From NCBI RefSeq assembly GCF_004000785.1, contig NZ_BILX01000013.1:1-64000 (forward strand): a stretch of DNA of 64,000 nt. Reading direction: 5' to 3'. A model generated the notes under the pieces. It did not search any database. It was not told the origin of the DNA and saw only the letters and a list, made by a program, of their open reading frames with translations. Origin of the DNA: Paenibacillus ehimensis NBRC 15659. Its GTDB lineage: Bacteria > Bacillota > Bacilli > Paenibacillales > NBRC-103111. The position numbers were made by a program, and so were the translations under genes. Shown here piece after piece: positions 43,052-51,517 of the stretch; positions within the stretch are counted from its first letter, which is position 1; each line of letters starts with the position of its first letter.

Positions 43052-43525
43052 CTAAGCGCGTTCCGCAGCCGGGGCTTCGAGAACGGCGGTGCAGTATTTG
43101 CAGCGGGATGCTTTTTTGGGGATTTCGGACAAGCATTCCGGACATTCCTTCATGTTTTCTTTCGGGTCGGGCTTGGCCTCTTCTTTGCGGCGGAACCGGT
43201 TGATCTGCTTGACGGCGATAAAAATAACGAACGAGACGATCAGAAAATCGAGCAGCGTGCTGAGGAACAATCCGTAGTTGAATGTTGCTGCTCCTACATT
43301 CTTAGCATCTTTAAGCGTCGCGTAGGACTTCCCATCCAAGCTAATAAATAAATCCGTGAAATTCACCTTGCCGAGCAGCAGCCCGATCGGAGGCATGACC
43401 AGATCGTTGACGATCGACGTAACGACCTTGCCGAAAGCGCCTCCGATAATGACCCCGATCGCCAGATCGATCATATTTCCTTTAATCGCAAACTCTTTAA
43501 ACTCTTTCAAAATTTTTGACGGCAT
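43052..43525 (-). CDS. mscL: Large-conductance mechanosensitive channel MscL
   Basis: A 157-residue channel that opens under osmotic downshock. The N-terminal amphipathic helix ([36 protein letters not shown]) is the family signature, followed by TM1, an extracellular loop and TM2 ([21 protein letters not shown]). The C-terminus is unusual in carrying a short zinc-ribbon-like tail with CPEC and CKYC. Its own terminator follows, so it is monocistronic. ATG 43525 has AAGGAGA upstream. Confidence 0.95.
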   Translation of the reverse strand: MPSKILKEFKEFAIKGNMIDLAIGVIIGGAFGKVVTSIVNDLVMPPIGLLLGKVNFTDLFISLDGKSYATLKDAKNVGAATFNYGLFLSTLLDFLIVSFVIFIAVKQINRFRRKEEAKPDPKENMKECPECLSEIPKKASRCKYCTAVLEAPAAERA

Positions 43526-43615
43526 CCTGCGGCTGTCTCCTTTTTTGACGTGGTGTAATTAGAATGGCGTTTTCACCAGTTTAACTGTTTTGCGGGGGAA
43601 AAGACAAGCCAAAAA

Positions 43616-43648
43616 GCCCATTTCCTATCGGGACGATGGAAACGGGCC
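43616..43648 (-). terminator. Terminator of ycnI
   Basis: On the minus strand GCCCGTTTCC pairs with GGAAATGGGC (one wobble), followed by TTTTTGGC. Confidence 0.8.
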
Positions 43649-43679
43649 TTGCCAAATAGCGGTCTGATTCGCCGACAGG

Positions 43680-44321
43680 CTAGGCTTTTCTCCGCATCAG
43701 CGAAACGATCAGCGCTGCGGCTCCCAGCACGACGGCCGCAATGGACAAATACAGCGGCGTTTGGGACGCGGCAGGAGCTTCGGCCGCAGCTTTATCTCCG
43801 GCTGGGGCGGCAGGCGAGGTCGTATGGCCGTGGCTGTCCGTTCCGGCTCCGGCCGGTTTCGCGTTCACCTTCGTCACGGAAGCCGGTTTGTCCGAGCCGT
43901 CTGCGCCGACCCATTCGACGACACTGCCGTCTTTGTAGGTCTGGTACGCCTTCCACGTAATCGCGGTCGCGGTATCGGCTACTTTCCCCTGCATGTAGAA
44001 CTCACCGAATTCCGTAGCGCCCAAGCCTTCGCCGGTAGCGGTCCAGACCACGCCGGTAATTTTATTGTTCGCATCCTTCGTCAGCTCGTATTTCCAGCCC
44101 GGCTTCGGCTCGAAGCGGGAGATCGATACGGCGTCGAGCGGAAACTTCACTTCGACTTTGACCGTCGGAATCTCTTTCTCCGTCGGCACCCGAACGGCAA
44201 ATTTCTCATAGCTTCCCTGCGTCGTCTCTTTCGGCAGCACCGTCACATGCGCGCTGGCGAAGCCTCCTCCAAGCATGGAAGCGAGCAGTCCGAGCGCGAG
44301 CGCAAAATGCCATTTTTTCAT
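43680..44321 (-). CDS. YcnI-like copper-binding protein (DUF1775)
   Basis: A 213-residue exported protein: signal peptide cleaved at ASA-HVTV so that the mature chain begins with His, the copper-brace feature of YcnI. A cupredoxin-like DUF1775 domain follows (about 25-150, ending YKDGSVVEWVG), then an Ala/Pro/Gly-rich linker with a GHT segment and a C-terminal membrane helix. ATG 44321 with GAAAGGGG upstream. It lies 87 bases after a LuxR-type two-component pair on the same strand, possibly co-transcribed. No ycnJ or ycnK homologue is present. Confidence 0.88.
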   Translation of the reverse strand: MKKWHFALALGLLASMLGGGFASAHVTVLPKETTQGSYEKFAVRVPTEKEIPTVKVEVKFPLDAVSISRFEPKPGWKYELTKDANNKITGVVWTATGEGLGATEFGEFYMQGKVADTATAITWKAYQTYKDGSVVEWVGADGSDKPASVTKVNAKPAGAGTDSHGHTTSPAAPAGDKAAAEAPAASQTPLYLSIAAVVLGAAALIVSLMRRKA

Positions 44322-44408
44322 AAATAAAAGCCCCTTTCTCTTTAAGCAGTCAGTTTATCCTACTGTACTGTATCGTAAACCGCTTAAGGAAAGAATGGCT
44401 CGACCGGG

Positions 44409-45083
44409 CTATTTTCCCCCTTGTTTTTGTCCGATCTGTGTCAATCCGTGACGTACCGCATAAGCGGTCAGCTGCACCCGATTGTCGAGCGACAGCTTGG
44501 ATAAAATGTTCTTGATATGGTTCTTGACCGTGTTCTCCGTAATCACCAGCGTCTCGGCGATCTGGCGGTTGCTCTGCCCGCTGGCGACGCAGCTCAGGAT
44601 CTCGCATTCGCGCTGGGAGAGCACACCCGGCCCGATGTCGCTGGCCGCGGATTCGCCGGCCGAACGGAACGAATGAAACAGCCGGTCCGCCATGCCACGG
44701 GAAATTTCGCTGTTCTCGTCGAGCAATCCGCGCAAGTAGGCGATCCAATCGTCGGGGTCCATATTTTTGAGCAGATAGCCCTGCGCCCCATGCCTTACGG
44801 CCGTGAACAGGTCGGCCACATCGTCGGACACCGTAAGCATGACGATGCGGATGTGCGGATACTGCTGTTTAATCCGTTTGGTCGCTTCAAGGCCGCTCAT
44901 GCCCGGCATCTGAATGTCCATCAGCACCAGATCCGGCAGCAGCCGGCCGCACAGCTCGACGGCCTCGTCGCCGCTGCAGGCTTCCCCGATCCATTCGAAG
45001 CCGTCCTCCCCGTCGATCAGCGTGCGGATGGCGCGCCGCGCTAACGGATGATCGTCGGCAATCAGCACCCGGTAATTCATCAT
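44409..45083 (-). CDS. NarL/LiaR-type response regulator
   Basis: A 224-residue regulator: receiver domain (VLIADDHPLARRAI, LVLMDIQMPGMSG with phosphoacceptor Asp near 56) and a LuxR-type helix-turn-helix (LSQRECEILSCVASGQSNRQIAETL, VKNHIKNILSKL). Start at ATG 45083 overlapping the kinase stop as TGATG, with GGGAGGTGAAG before it. Cognate to the adjacent kinase. The target may include ycnI, just downstream. Confidence 0.93.
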   Translation of the reverse strand: MMNYRVLIADDHPLARRAIRTLIDGEDGFEWIGEACSGDEAVELCGRLLPDLVLMDIQMPGMSGLEATKRIKQQYPHIRIVMLTVSDDVADLFTAVRHGAQGYLLKNMDPDDWIAYLRGLLDENSEISRGMADRLFHSFRSAGESAASDIGPGVLSQRECEILSCVASGQSNRQIAETLVITENTVKNHIKNILSKLSLDNRVQLTAYAVRHGLTQIGQKQGGK

Positions 45084-45898
45084 CACAGCTTCACCTCCCG
45101 CAGCGGTCCGGTAACGATCAGTTCCAGCCCCTGCCCTTCCTTTGCCCGGATTTCCAGCTCCGCGCCCAGCTCCTGCGCCCGTTTGCGCATAATCGATACC
45201 CCGTACCGGTTCGGCCGCTGTCCGGTATCGCCCTCCATGCCTTTGCCGTCGTCGGCAATGCGCAGCCTCCAGCTCCGCCCGTCCTGCGTCGGGCCAAGCT
45301 CGACCTCCGCGTGATCGGCGTAGGAGTGCTTGCGGATGTTGGTGAACGCCTCCCGGATAATGGAAAACAGCGGCACCTCCGCGGACGGCGATATGCCTTC
45401 CTCCGGAACCGTAATGCTGTGGCTGACGGCAATGCCGCTCATGCCGCTCCATTCCTCCAGCCACGTTCGCAGGCGCGAGCCGAAATCGGCTCCCTCCTCC
45501 GGCGCCGTCCGCAGGTTGAAGATCGCCTGCCGCAGATGGTGGTCAATCTCGGAAACGGCCGAGCGGGCCTCCTCGATCTGCCCTTTCTTCAGCTGCACGT
45601 TCAGGAAAAACAAAATTTGCGCGATATTGTCATGCAGCTCCTGAGCGAGCCGTTCGCGCTCCTCATATACCGCCCGTTTCGATTGCTCGACGGTCAGCTT
45701 CGCGTTCATGGCCTCGATCCGGTTGAACATCCAGTTGCCGAACAAAAACGACAGCAGCAGCGTAAGCAGCGTCATGTAGAAATTGCCCGTCTCCATGGAC
45801 AGCACGTCCAGCAGGAAGTCGTGGCGTATATACTCGAACCCTCCGATGACCAGAGGCGGGAGCAGAATCGTCAATATTTTTAGCTTGCGCATCGACAT
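45083..45898 (-). CDS. NarX/LiaS-type sensor histidine kinase
   Basis: A 271-residue kinase with two membrane helices at the N-terminus (about 8-25 and 40-57, connected by a short extracellular loop), a HisKA_3 dimerisation domain with ERLAQELHDNIAQILFFLNVQL, and a HATPase domain (FTNIRKHSYADHAEV, DDGKGMEG, YGVSIMRKRAQELGA). The very short extracellular loop suggests it senses a membrane-embedded signal, as LiaS/VraS-type kinases do. Confidence 0.92.
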   Translation of the reverse strand: MSMRKLKILTILLPPLVIGGFEYIRHDFLLDVLSMETGNFYMTLLTLLLSFLFGNWMFNRIEAMNAKLTVEQSKRAVYEERERLAQELHDNIAQILFFLNVQLKKGQIEEARSAVSEIDHHLRQAIFNLRTAPEEGADFGSRLRTWLEEWSGMSGIAVSHSITVPEEGISPSAEVPLFSIIREAFTNIRKHSYADHAEVELGPTQDGRSWRLRIADDGKGMEGDTGQRPNRYGVSIMRKRAQELGAELEIRAKEGQGLELIVTGPLREVKL

Positions 45899-46069
45899 AA
45901 AAGCATTCCATCGCCTTTCTTCCTATAATATTCTGCCGCCGTTCCGTATCCATTATATACCGAATGCGCCGCAAGCTTCGAGACAAATTCGCCGGAATGT
46001 TAAGCCGGATGAAATAAAATAAATAAAAGAGCCCACGGACCGAACCCCAGGACTCCTTCAATATTCAGT

Positions 46070-46098
46070 TTATGGTTTAGAAATGTATTCAGTATAAT
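46070..46098 (+). promoter_or_regulatory. Candidate promoter of the type I antitoxin RNA
   Basis: TTATGG (46070-46075) and TATAAT (46093-46098) with a 17-base spacer on the plus strand. An RNA starting here near 46105 would be antisense to the toxin 3' end and stop at the terminator at 46297-46340. Confidence 0.4.
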
Positions 46099-46104
46099 GC
46101 ACAG

Positions 46105-46340
46105 AAATATATTCAAAGGTATTGTCAATACCATAAAACAGGAGTAAAATGAAATGTAGTACTTTCTTTGGCACTAACAATTGAAATTAAAGCACATACT
46201 AAAAAGGGAATGCAGATGCCGTTAACATCTAACATTCCCCTCACGTATCACAATAGCCGCTTTTAAGGGCGGATGGCTTCAAAGGGTATGCCGAAGAATA
46301 GACCGTTTACCTTTGCGAGAGGGGCGGTCTATTTCTTTTT
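46105..46340 (+). ncRNA. Putative antisense antitoxin RNA (RatA/SR4-like)
   Basis: A transcript of about 235 bases is bracketed by a promoter at 46070-46098 and an intrinsic terminator (AATAGACCG 46297-46305 / CGGTCTATT 46325-46333, then TCTTTTTCT). It overlaps the 3' end of the toxin gene and its presumed 3' UTR by about 130 bases. In size, convergent geometry and overlap it matches RatA (TxpA) and SR4 (BsrG). The exact ends are inferred. An 11-codon frame with AGGAG at 46141-46186 lies within it and is probably not meaningful. Confidence 0.45.
46201..46239 (-). terminator. Terminator of the toxin mRNA
   Basis: GGGAATG (46206-46212) pairs with CATTCCC (46233-46239), extended by AGATG/CATCT, and on the minus strand is followed by TTTTT. 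The toxin mRNA would have a 3' UTR of about 120 bases, complementary to the antitoxin RNA. Confidence 0.7.
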
Positions 46341-46436
46341 CTGCGAAAGTTCGATGATCTTTATTATCAGCGTCAGCAGAGCAATTAAAAGTCCACTTGA
46401 GCTAATAAGTATAATCATAACGTCTTTCACGTCCAT
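46329..46436 (-). CDS. Type I toxin, TxpA/BsrG-like membrane peptide
   Basis: A 35-residue peptide too small for normal gene calling: MDVKDVMIILI, a hydrophobic transmembrane helix (LLIALLTLIIKIIEL), and the basic tail SQKKK, the same ending as B. subtilis BsrG. The ATG at 46436 has GGGAGGTG before it, and that ribosome binding site is buried in a hairpin. The gene has its own extended -10 promoter and terminator, and an oppositely oriented transcript overlaps its 3' end. The peptide is expected to insert into the membrane and be toxic when the antitoxin RNA is absent. Confidence 0.75.
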   Translation of the reverse strand: MDVKDVMIILISSSGLLIALLTLIIKIIELSQKKK

Positions 46437-46443
46437 TGGCATC

Positions 46444-46461
46444 ACCTCCCTTCCGAGAGGT
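46444..46461 (-). promoter_or_regulatory. Shine-Dalgarno-sequestering hairpin of the toxin mRNA
   Basis: On the minus strand ACCTCTC-GGAA-GGGAGGT folds into a seven-pair stem (one G-U) closed by a GNRA-type tetraloop. The 3' arm is the toxin ribosome binding site, so initiation should be impeded, as described for type I toxins. Confidence 0.65.
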
Positions 46462-46501
46462 TAGCCGACCGCCCATAAAGCCATTCCATTGTGATTGGAT
46501 T

Positions 46502-46530
46502 ATTATACCATGAAATAGAATGGATGAATA
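46502..46530 (-). promoter_or_regulatory. Promoter of the toxin gene
   Basis: On the minus strand TATTCA (46525-46530), 17 bases and TATAAT (46502-46507), with TG one base before the -10. Gives a 5' UTR of about 60 bases. Confidence 0.6.
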
Positions 46531-46651
46531 CATTCAGAGTCGAATACGGCTTTTCAACGAAAATGTTCAAGAGTTAGGCTTATCAACTTACTAGCTCTGA
46601 GGGGTTTTTCCTTCATCGCTCGTTTTAAGCAATCCAATGTCTATATTTTAC

Positions 46652-46712
46652 TCAAAAATAAAGAGGACGACCCGCGGCTTTTGTTCATTCCGCTCCGGGG
46701 ATCGTCCTCTTT
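46652..46712 (-). terminator. Terminator of the rbs operon
   Basis: On the minus strand AAAGAGGACGA pairs with TCGTCCTCTTT, followed by ATTTTTG. Confidence 0.8.
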
Positions 46713-46748
46713 CCGTATAAAGCGTTTCTATTAGCTTAATGCTATGAC

Positions 46749-47699
46749 TTACTTTTTCGTAATCAGCTCCAGATCGACAGGGATCGAAGCTTCTACTTTC
46801 TCGCCTTTCGATACCTTCACGGCCGTTTTTACGGCCATATCTCCGATGGCGGCCGGCTTCTGCGCTACCGTTGCGGCCATTTTACCGTCGTTTACGGCTT
46901 TCACCGCGTCGTCGGTTGCATCGAAGCCGACGACAACGATGTTTTTGCCGGAGGCTTGAATCGCTTGCAGCGCGCCCAGCGCCATCTCGTCGTTGTGGGC
47001 GAATACGGCTGCAATGTCCTTGTTCCCTTGCAGGATGTTTTCCATGACGGAGAGCCCTTTCGCCCGGTCGAAGTCGGCAGGCTGGGAAGCGACCACTTTC
47101 ACGCCGTCTTTGCCGTCTACGGCATTATGGAAGCCTTTGCCGCGGTCGCGGGCTGCGGAAGTTCCGGCGATGCCTTGCAGCTCGACAAGGTTCCCTTTGC
47201 CGCCGATCGCTTTGAGGATGAAGTCACCGGCCATTTGTCCGCCCTTGACGTTGTCGGATGCGATATGGGAGACGACTTGACCGCCGTTCGCCGCGCGGTC
47301 GATGGTGATGACCGGAATGTTCGCTTTGTTGGCCGCCTCCACCGCCGTAATGACCGCCACGCTGTCGGTCGGATTGATCAGAATGACGTTTACTTTTTTC
47401 TGGATCAGATCCTCAATGCCGCTGATTTGCTTCGAAGTGTCGTTCTGCGCGTCGACAACGACCAGCTCGGCTCCGGCTTCCTTCGCTGCTTTCTCGGCGC
47501 CTTCTTTCAACGTCACGAAGAACGGATTGTTAAGCGTGGAGATGGAGAGACCGATAGTGGCCTTGCCGGAGGCGGCGCCTCCCTCTTTCTTCGGCTCGGC
47601 CGTCTTGGCTCCGCCCTCCAGATTGGACTTGGTGGAGCAGCCGGCGGCTGCCATGACGAATACCAGCAGGAGCGACAAAACCATGTACATTTTTTTCAT
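46749..47699 (-). CDS. rbsB: Ribose ABC transporter substrate-binding lipoprotein RbsB
   Basis: A 316-residue lipoprotein (lipobox MAAAGC) with a Lys/Glu-rich linker and a periplasmic-binding-protein fold: IGLSISTLNNPFFVTLKEGA, VNVILINPTDSVAV, PVITIDRAANGG, GFDATDDAVKAVNDG. Binds ribose and delivers it to RbsC. ATG 47699 with AAAGGGG upstream. Last gene of the ribose operon before its terminator. Confidence 0.94.
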   Translation of the reverse strand: MKKMYMVLSLLLVFVMAAAGCSTKSNLEGGAKTAEPKKEGGAASGKATIGLSISTLNNPFFVTLKEGAEKAAKEAGAELVVVDAQNDTSKQISGIEDLIQKKVNVILINPTDSVAVITAVEAANKANIPVITIDRAANGGQVVSHIASDNVKGGQMAGDFILKAIGGKGNLVELQGIAGTSAARDRGKGFHNAVDGKDGVKVVASQPADFDRAKGLSVMENILQGNKDIAAVFAHNDEMALGALQAIQASGKNIVVVGFDATDDAVKAVNDGKMAATVAQKPAAIGDMAVKTAVKVSKGEKVEASIPVDLELITKK

Positions 47700-47722
47700 G
47701 TGACTTTTCCCCTTTGCTTTTT

Positions 47723-48676
47723 TTATTTTGCGGCTTTGGAACGGTCCAGCAGCACCGCGACCAAGATGACGGCGCCCTTCACGACAAGCTGATAAAACGA
47801 TGATACGTTCAGCAGGTTCAGACCGTTGTCCAATACGCCTATGATCATGGCGCCGATCAGCGTCCCCACCAGCCAGCCCCGTCCGCCGGATAAGCTCGTT
47901 CCTCCGAGGACAACCGCGGCAATCGCATCCAGCTCGTAGGAGGTGCCTGCCGTCGGCTGCGCGGAGTTGAGTCTGGAGGTGAGTATAATTCCGCTTAACG
48001 CCGCCAATAATCCGCTTACCGAATAAACCATGATTTTGATTCTGGAGGTGTTGATCCCCGAGAGCCAAGTCGCTTCCTCGTTGCTGCCCAGCGCATAGAC
48101 GCGCCGCCCGAAGGTCGTATATTTCAATATAATGAACAGGATGACAAAGGTCAGAATCATCCAGACGATCGGCATCGGAATTTCGAGAAAGTACCCTTTC
48201 CCGATGATGGCGAAATCCTCATGCAGTCCCGTAATCGGCCGGCCCTGCGTATAGACGAGCGTCAAGCCGCGGTAGACGGTCATGGTCGCCAAGGTGGCGA
48301 TGAAAGGGGCGACCTTCCCTTTGGTGACCAGCAGGCCGTTGACGGCCCCGAATACCGCCCCGCAGCCGAGGCCGATCATAACCGCCAGCCACGGGTTCAT
48401 GCCGGAGGCCATCATGCCCGCCGTAAACGCGCTGGACAGGGCCAGAACCGCTCCGACCGAGAGGTCGATCCCTCCGGTCAAAATAACGAACGTCATGCCG
48501 AACGCGATTAAGGCGTTGATGGAAATTTGCCGAAGCACGTTGAAGATGTTGGTGACGGTCAAAAAGTCGCTGTTGATCACCGATAAAACGACGACGATTA
48601 AGGCGAGTCCGAGCAGCGGACCCAGGCTGAACGCTTTGCCTGCCCGCTTACCGCCCGCTTTCGCTTCCGTTTGCAT
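47723..48676 (-). CDS. rbsC: Ribose ABC transporter permease RbsC
   Basis: A 317-residue inner-membrane permease of the AraH/RbsC family with eight or more hydrophobic helices; conserved are AFGMTFVILTGGIDLSVGAVLAL and AAVVLGGTSLSGGRGW. ATG 48676 follows AGGAGGAAAGC and overlaps the end of rbsA by about 29 bases. Confidence 0.94.
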   Translation of the reverse strand: MQTEAKAGGKRAGKAFSLGPLLGLALIVVVLSVINSDFLTVTNIFNVLRQISINALIAFGMTFVILTGGIDLSVGAVLALSSAFTAGMMASGMNPWLAVMIGLGCGAVFGAVNGLLVTKGKVAPFIATLATMTVYRGLTLVYTQGRPITGLHEDFAIIGKGYFLEIPMPIVWMILTFVILFIILKYTTFGRRVYALGSNEEATWLSGINTSRIKIMVYSVSGLLAALSGIILTSRLNSAQPTAGTSYELDAIAAVVLGGTSLSGGRGWLVGTLIGAMIIGVLDNGLNLLNVSSFYQLVVKGAVILVAVLLDRSKAAK

Positions 48677-50174
48677 GATGCTTTCCTCCTCCTGTCGCGC
48701 AGTGCATAATGTTTTCCTGCGTGGCTTCCCCTCTCGCGAACTCTCCGGCAATCCGGCCTTCGTGCATCACCAGGATGCGGTCGCTCATGCCGAGGACCTC
48801 CGGGAGCTCCGACGAAATCATCAGGATGGCCACGCCCCGGGAGACCAATTGGTTCATCAAATCGTAGATCTCCTTCTTGGCGCCGATGTCCACCCCGCGG
48901 GTCGGCTCGTCCAAAATAAACACCTGCGGATTCGTTTCGAGCCATTTGCCGATCACGACCTTCTGCTGATTGCCTCCGCTCAGGGAGCCGACCTTCTGCT
49001 CGCCGTTGGGGGTCTTGATCAGCAATTGCGAGATGAGCCGTTCCGAGATGCCGGTTTCTTTGCTGCGGCTGACAAACCCGAACGAGGAAACGTCCTTCAA
49101 ATTCGGCAGCGAAATGTTGTCCTTCACGGACAAGTTCAACAACAGCCCTTCGTCCTTGCGGTCCTCCGTGACCAGCGCGATACCCGCGCGGATCGCATCG
49201 ACCGGCTTGCGGATGGCGACGGGCCGGCCGTTAACGCGGATCTCCCCTTGGCGGACCGGCGTCACCCCGAACAAGGCTTTGGCCAGCTCGGTCCGGCCGG
49301 CGCCCATCAGACCGGCGATGCCGACGATTTCCCCGCTGCGCACGGCGAAGGAAATGTCGTGCAGCTTGCCGGGCAGCGACAGGCCTTGGACCTCCAGCTT
49401 GGGATCGCCCACGGAAACGTCGATTTTCGGAAAGCGGTCCTTAATTTCCCGGCCTACCATCATTTTGACCAGCTTGTCGATATTCGTATCCGCTACGCGG
49501 TCCGTGCCTACCGTATGCCCGTCTCTCATGACGGTGACGCGGTCGCAGATGCGGAATATTTCCTCCATCCGGTGGGAGATGTAGATCATCCCGACGCCAT
49601 TGGCTTTCAGCGATTCGATCACCGTAAAGAGCGCTTCGATCTCGCGGTCGGTCAGCGCCGCCGTCGGCTCGTCGAGCACGAGAATTTCCGCGTTCATAGA
49701 AAGCGCTTTAGCAATCTCGATCATTTGCTGCTGTCCGACGGACAGCTCGCCCGCCACGATGCCGGGATCGATGGACAGCCCGAGCTGGGACAAGAAGCGA
49801 ACCGATTCCTGCCTCATTTTGCCCCAGTTGATCATCCCGCTCCGGCCGTAAGTAAATTCCCGTCCGAGAAAAATATTTTCCATCACCGTCAAATGCGGGA
49901 TTAAGTTCAATTCCTGATGAATCATGGCAATGCCCAAGCTTTGCGCCATGGAAGGGGAAGCGATCTCGCAAGGCGTCCCCTTCAGGATCACGGTGCCGCC
50001 GTCTCTGCGGTGAATGCCGCCGAGAATTTTCATAAGCGTGGATTTACCCGCGCCGTTCTCCCCCATCAGCGCGTGCACTTCCCCGCCGGTCAGGTTGAAC
50101 GTCACCTGATCCAGCACTCTGACGCCGGGGAAGCTTTTGCTGATGTCGTTCATTTCCAGCAGGTATGTCGTCAT
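48648..50174 (-). CDS. rbsA: Ribose ABC transporter ATP-binding protein RbsA
   Basis: A 508-residue double ATPase. The first domain has Walker A GENGAGKST and signature LSVGQQQM; the second has signature LSGGNQQKVVIGK and FILDEPTRGVD. The Walker A of the second half is degenerate (GLMGAGRTE), as is normal in this family. ATG 50174 has AAGGAG eight bases upstream; a GTG nine bases earlier is less likely. Confidence 0.95.
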   Translation of the reverse strand: MTTYLLEMNDISKSFPGVRVLDQVTFNLTGGEVHALMGENGAGKSTLMKILGGIHRRDGGTVILKGTPCEIASPSMAQSLGIAMIHQELNLIPHLTVMENIFLGREFTYGRSGMINWGKMRQESVRFLSQLGLSIDPGIVAGELSVGQQQMIEIAKALSMNAEILVLDEPTAALTDREIEALFTVIESLKANGVGMIYISHRMEEIFRICDRVTVMRDGHTVGTDRVADTNIDKLVKMMVGREIKDRFPKIDVSVGDPKLEVQGLSLPGKLHDISFAVRSGEIVGIAGLMGAGRTELAKALFGVTPVRQGEIRVNGRPVAIRKPVDAIRAGIALVTEDRKDEGLLLNLSVKDNISLPNLKDVSSFGFVSRSKETGISERLISQLLIKTPNGEQKVGSLSGGNQQKVVIGKWLETNPQVFILDEPTRGVDIGAKKEIYDLMNQLVSRGVAILMISSELPEVLGMSDRILVMHEGRIAGEFARGEATQENIMHCATGGGKHHANGSESGR

Positions 50175-50190
50175 GACGGCCACTCCTTTC

Positions 50191-50586
50191 TTAAAAGATC
50201 ACGCCGGCCTGCAGAACGATGTTCGCATAAGGTGTAAACTCGCCTGTCCGAATAACCGCTTTCGCTTCGTGCGTAAGCCTTTTCAATTGCTCGTGGCTGA
50301 CCGTTCGAACCGGGATGCCCTTCATGACGGCTTCCAGCTCCCGCTTGAATTCCGGGCTGGCCCGCTCCATTTCGTCCGCGATGAACGAGGCCTCCACTTC
50401 CATTTCCTCAAGAACAACGGACAGCGTCTCCAGCAGGGAAGGCACGCCCTGCTTCAAGGCCAGATCGATCCGCCGCACATGGGAGGGAATCGGCAGCCCG
50501 CTGTCGCAGATGACGATCGTATCGGTATGGCCCAATTTGCTGATGACTTCGGAAATTTCGCTGTTGATGACTCCGGTTTTTTTCAT
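50191..50586 (-). CDS. rbsD: D-ribose pyranase RbsD
   Basis: A 131-residue enzyme that interconverts beta-pyran and beta-furan forms of ribose, supplying the form used by RbsK. Family features are GHTDTIVICDSGLPIP at about 19-34 and RTGEFTPYANIVLQAGVIF at the C-terminus. Start is ATG 50586 with GGAGGGG upstream. Sits between rbsK and rbsA with 16-base gaps on both sides. Confidence 0.95.
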   Translation of the reverse strand: MKKTGVINSEISEVISKLGHTDTIVICDSGLPIPSHVRRIDLALKQGVPSLLETLSVVLEEMEVEASFIADEMERASPEFKRELEAVMKGIPVRTVSHEQLKRLTHEAKAVIRTGEFTPYANIVLQAGVIF

Positions 50587-50602
50587 GATGTGTCCCCTCC
50601 GC

Positions 50603-51517
50603 TCACCCGTTGAAATCGAGCACTTCCCGAAGCGTCGGCATCCCCGGCTGGGCGCCGAATTTCGTCACGGCGAGAGCCGAAACCTTGGCCGCAAACGATA
50701 CGGCTTCCTCCAAGCTTTTGCCCTGTGCAATAGAATAGGCCAGCCCTGCGTTAAACGAATCTCCGGCCCCGGTCGTATCGACGACTTCCACTTTATAGCC
50801 GGGAACCCGGGTCAGCGCGCCTTCCTGCGCCATAAAGGCGGAGCCTTCCGAGCCGAGCGTCGTGATGACGTGCCGCGCGCCCATGCCGGCCAGCTCCCGC
50901 ATCGCGGCTTCCAATTCGCCGCCCTCCGTGGCGTGTCCGGTCAGCAAAGCCAGTTCCGTCCGGTTCGGGGTAATGTAGTCGACGTTCCGCAGCAGTTCCT
51001 CCGGCAGCTTCTGTGCCGGGGCGGGGTTCAACACGACCGTCCGTCCGCAGGCCTTCGCCAGCCGGGCCGCATGCGCGACGGTATCCACGGGAATTTCCAT
51101 CTGCAGCAGCACGATGTCCGCCGCGGCGATCGCTTCCCGGCAAGCGTCGATATCCGCAGGCAGCAGCGTATGATTCGCGCCCGGCAGGACGACGATACTG
51201 TTGTCCCCCTGACAAACGTAAATGCTGGCGACCCCAGTAGCCGCTTGCTCCGCGACCCGCACCGTATCCGTGCGCACGTTCTCGGCTTGCAGCGCCTGCA
51301 GCAGCTCTTGTCCGAAGCCGTCGGCTCCGACCGCGCCGATCATCGTTACTTGCGCACCGAGCCGCGCCGCCGCCACGGCCTGATTCGCGCCCTTTCCTCC
51401 GGGAAGAAACCGGATGCCGTGTCCGAGCATCGTCTCCCCCTGCTGCGGATAGCGGTCCGCTTCGATGACTATATCCATATTCAAGCTTCCGATAACAACG
51501 ATTTTAGGAGCTTTCAT
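50603..51517 (-). CDS. rbsK: Ribokinase RbsK
   Basis: A 304-residue PfkB-family kinase that phosphorylates ribose. N-terminal VVIGSLNMDIVIEADRYPQQGET and GGKGANQAVAAARLG bind sugar; C-terminal VVDTTGAGDSFNAGL supplies the catalytic Asp. The ATG lies 14 bases inside the end of rbsR, with AAGGAGGA before it. Confidence 0.95.
   Translation of the reverse strand: MKAPKIVVIGSLNMDIVIEADRYPQQGETMLGHGIRFLPGGKGANQAVAAARLGAQVTMIGAVGADGFGQELLQALQAENVRTDTVRVAEQAATGVASIYVCQGDNSIVVLPGANHTLLPADIDACREAIAAADIVLLQMEIPVDTVAHAARLAKACGRTVVLNPAPAQKLPEELLRNVDYITPNRTELALLTGHATEGGELEAAMRELAGMGARHVITTLGSEGSAFMAQEGALTRVPGYKVEVVDTTGAGDSFNAGLAYSIAQGKSLEEAVSFAAKVSALAVTKFGAQPGMPTLREVLDFNG

Noticed and set aside
46141..46186. 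An 11-codon frame with a fair ribosome binding site inside the antitoxin RNA region
   Set aside because: Too short and not protein-like; the antisense RNA role explains the region better.
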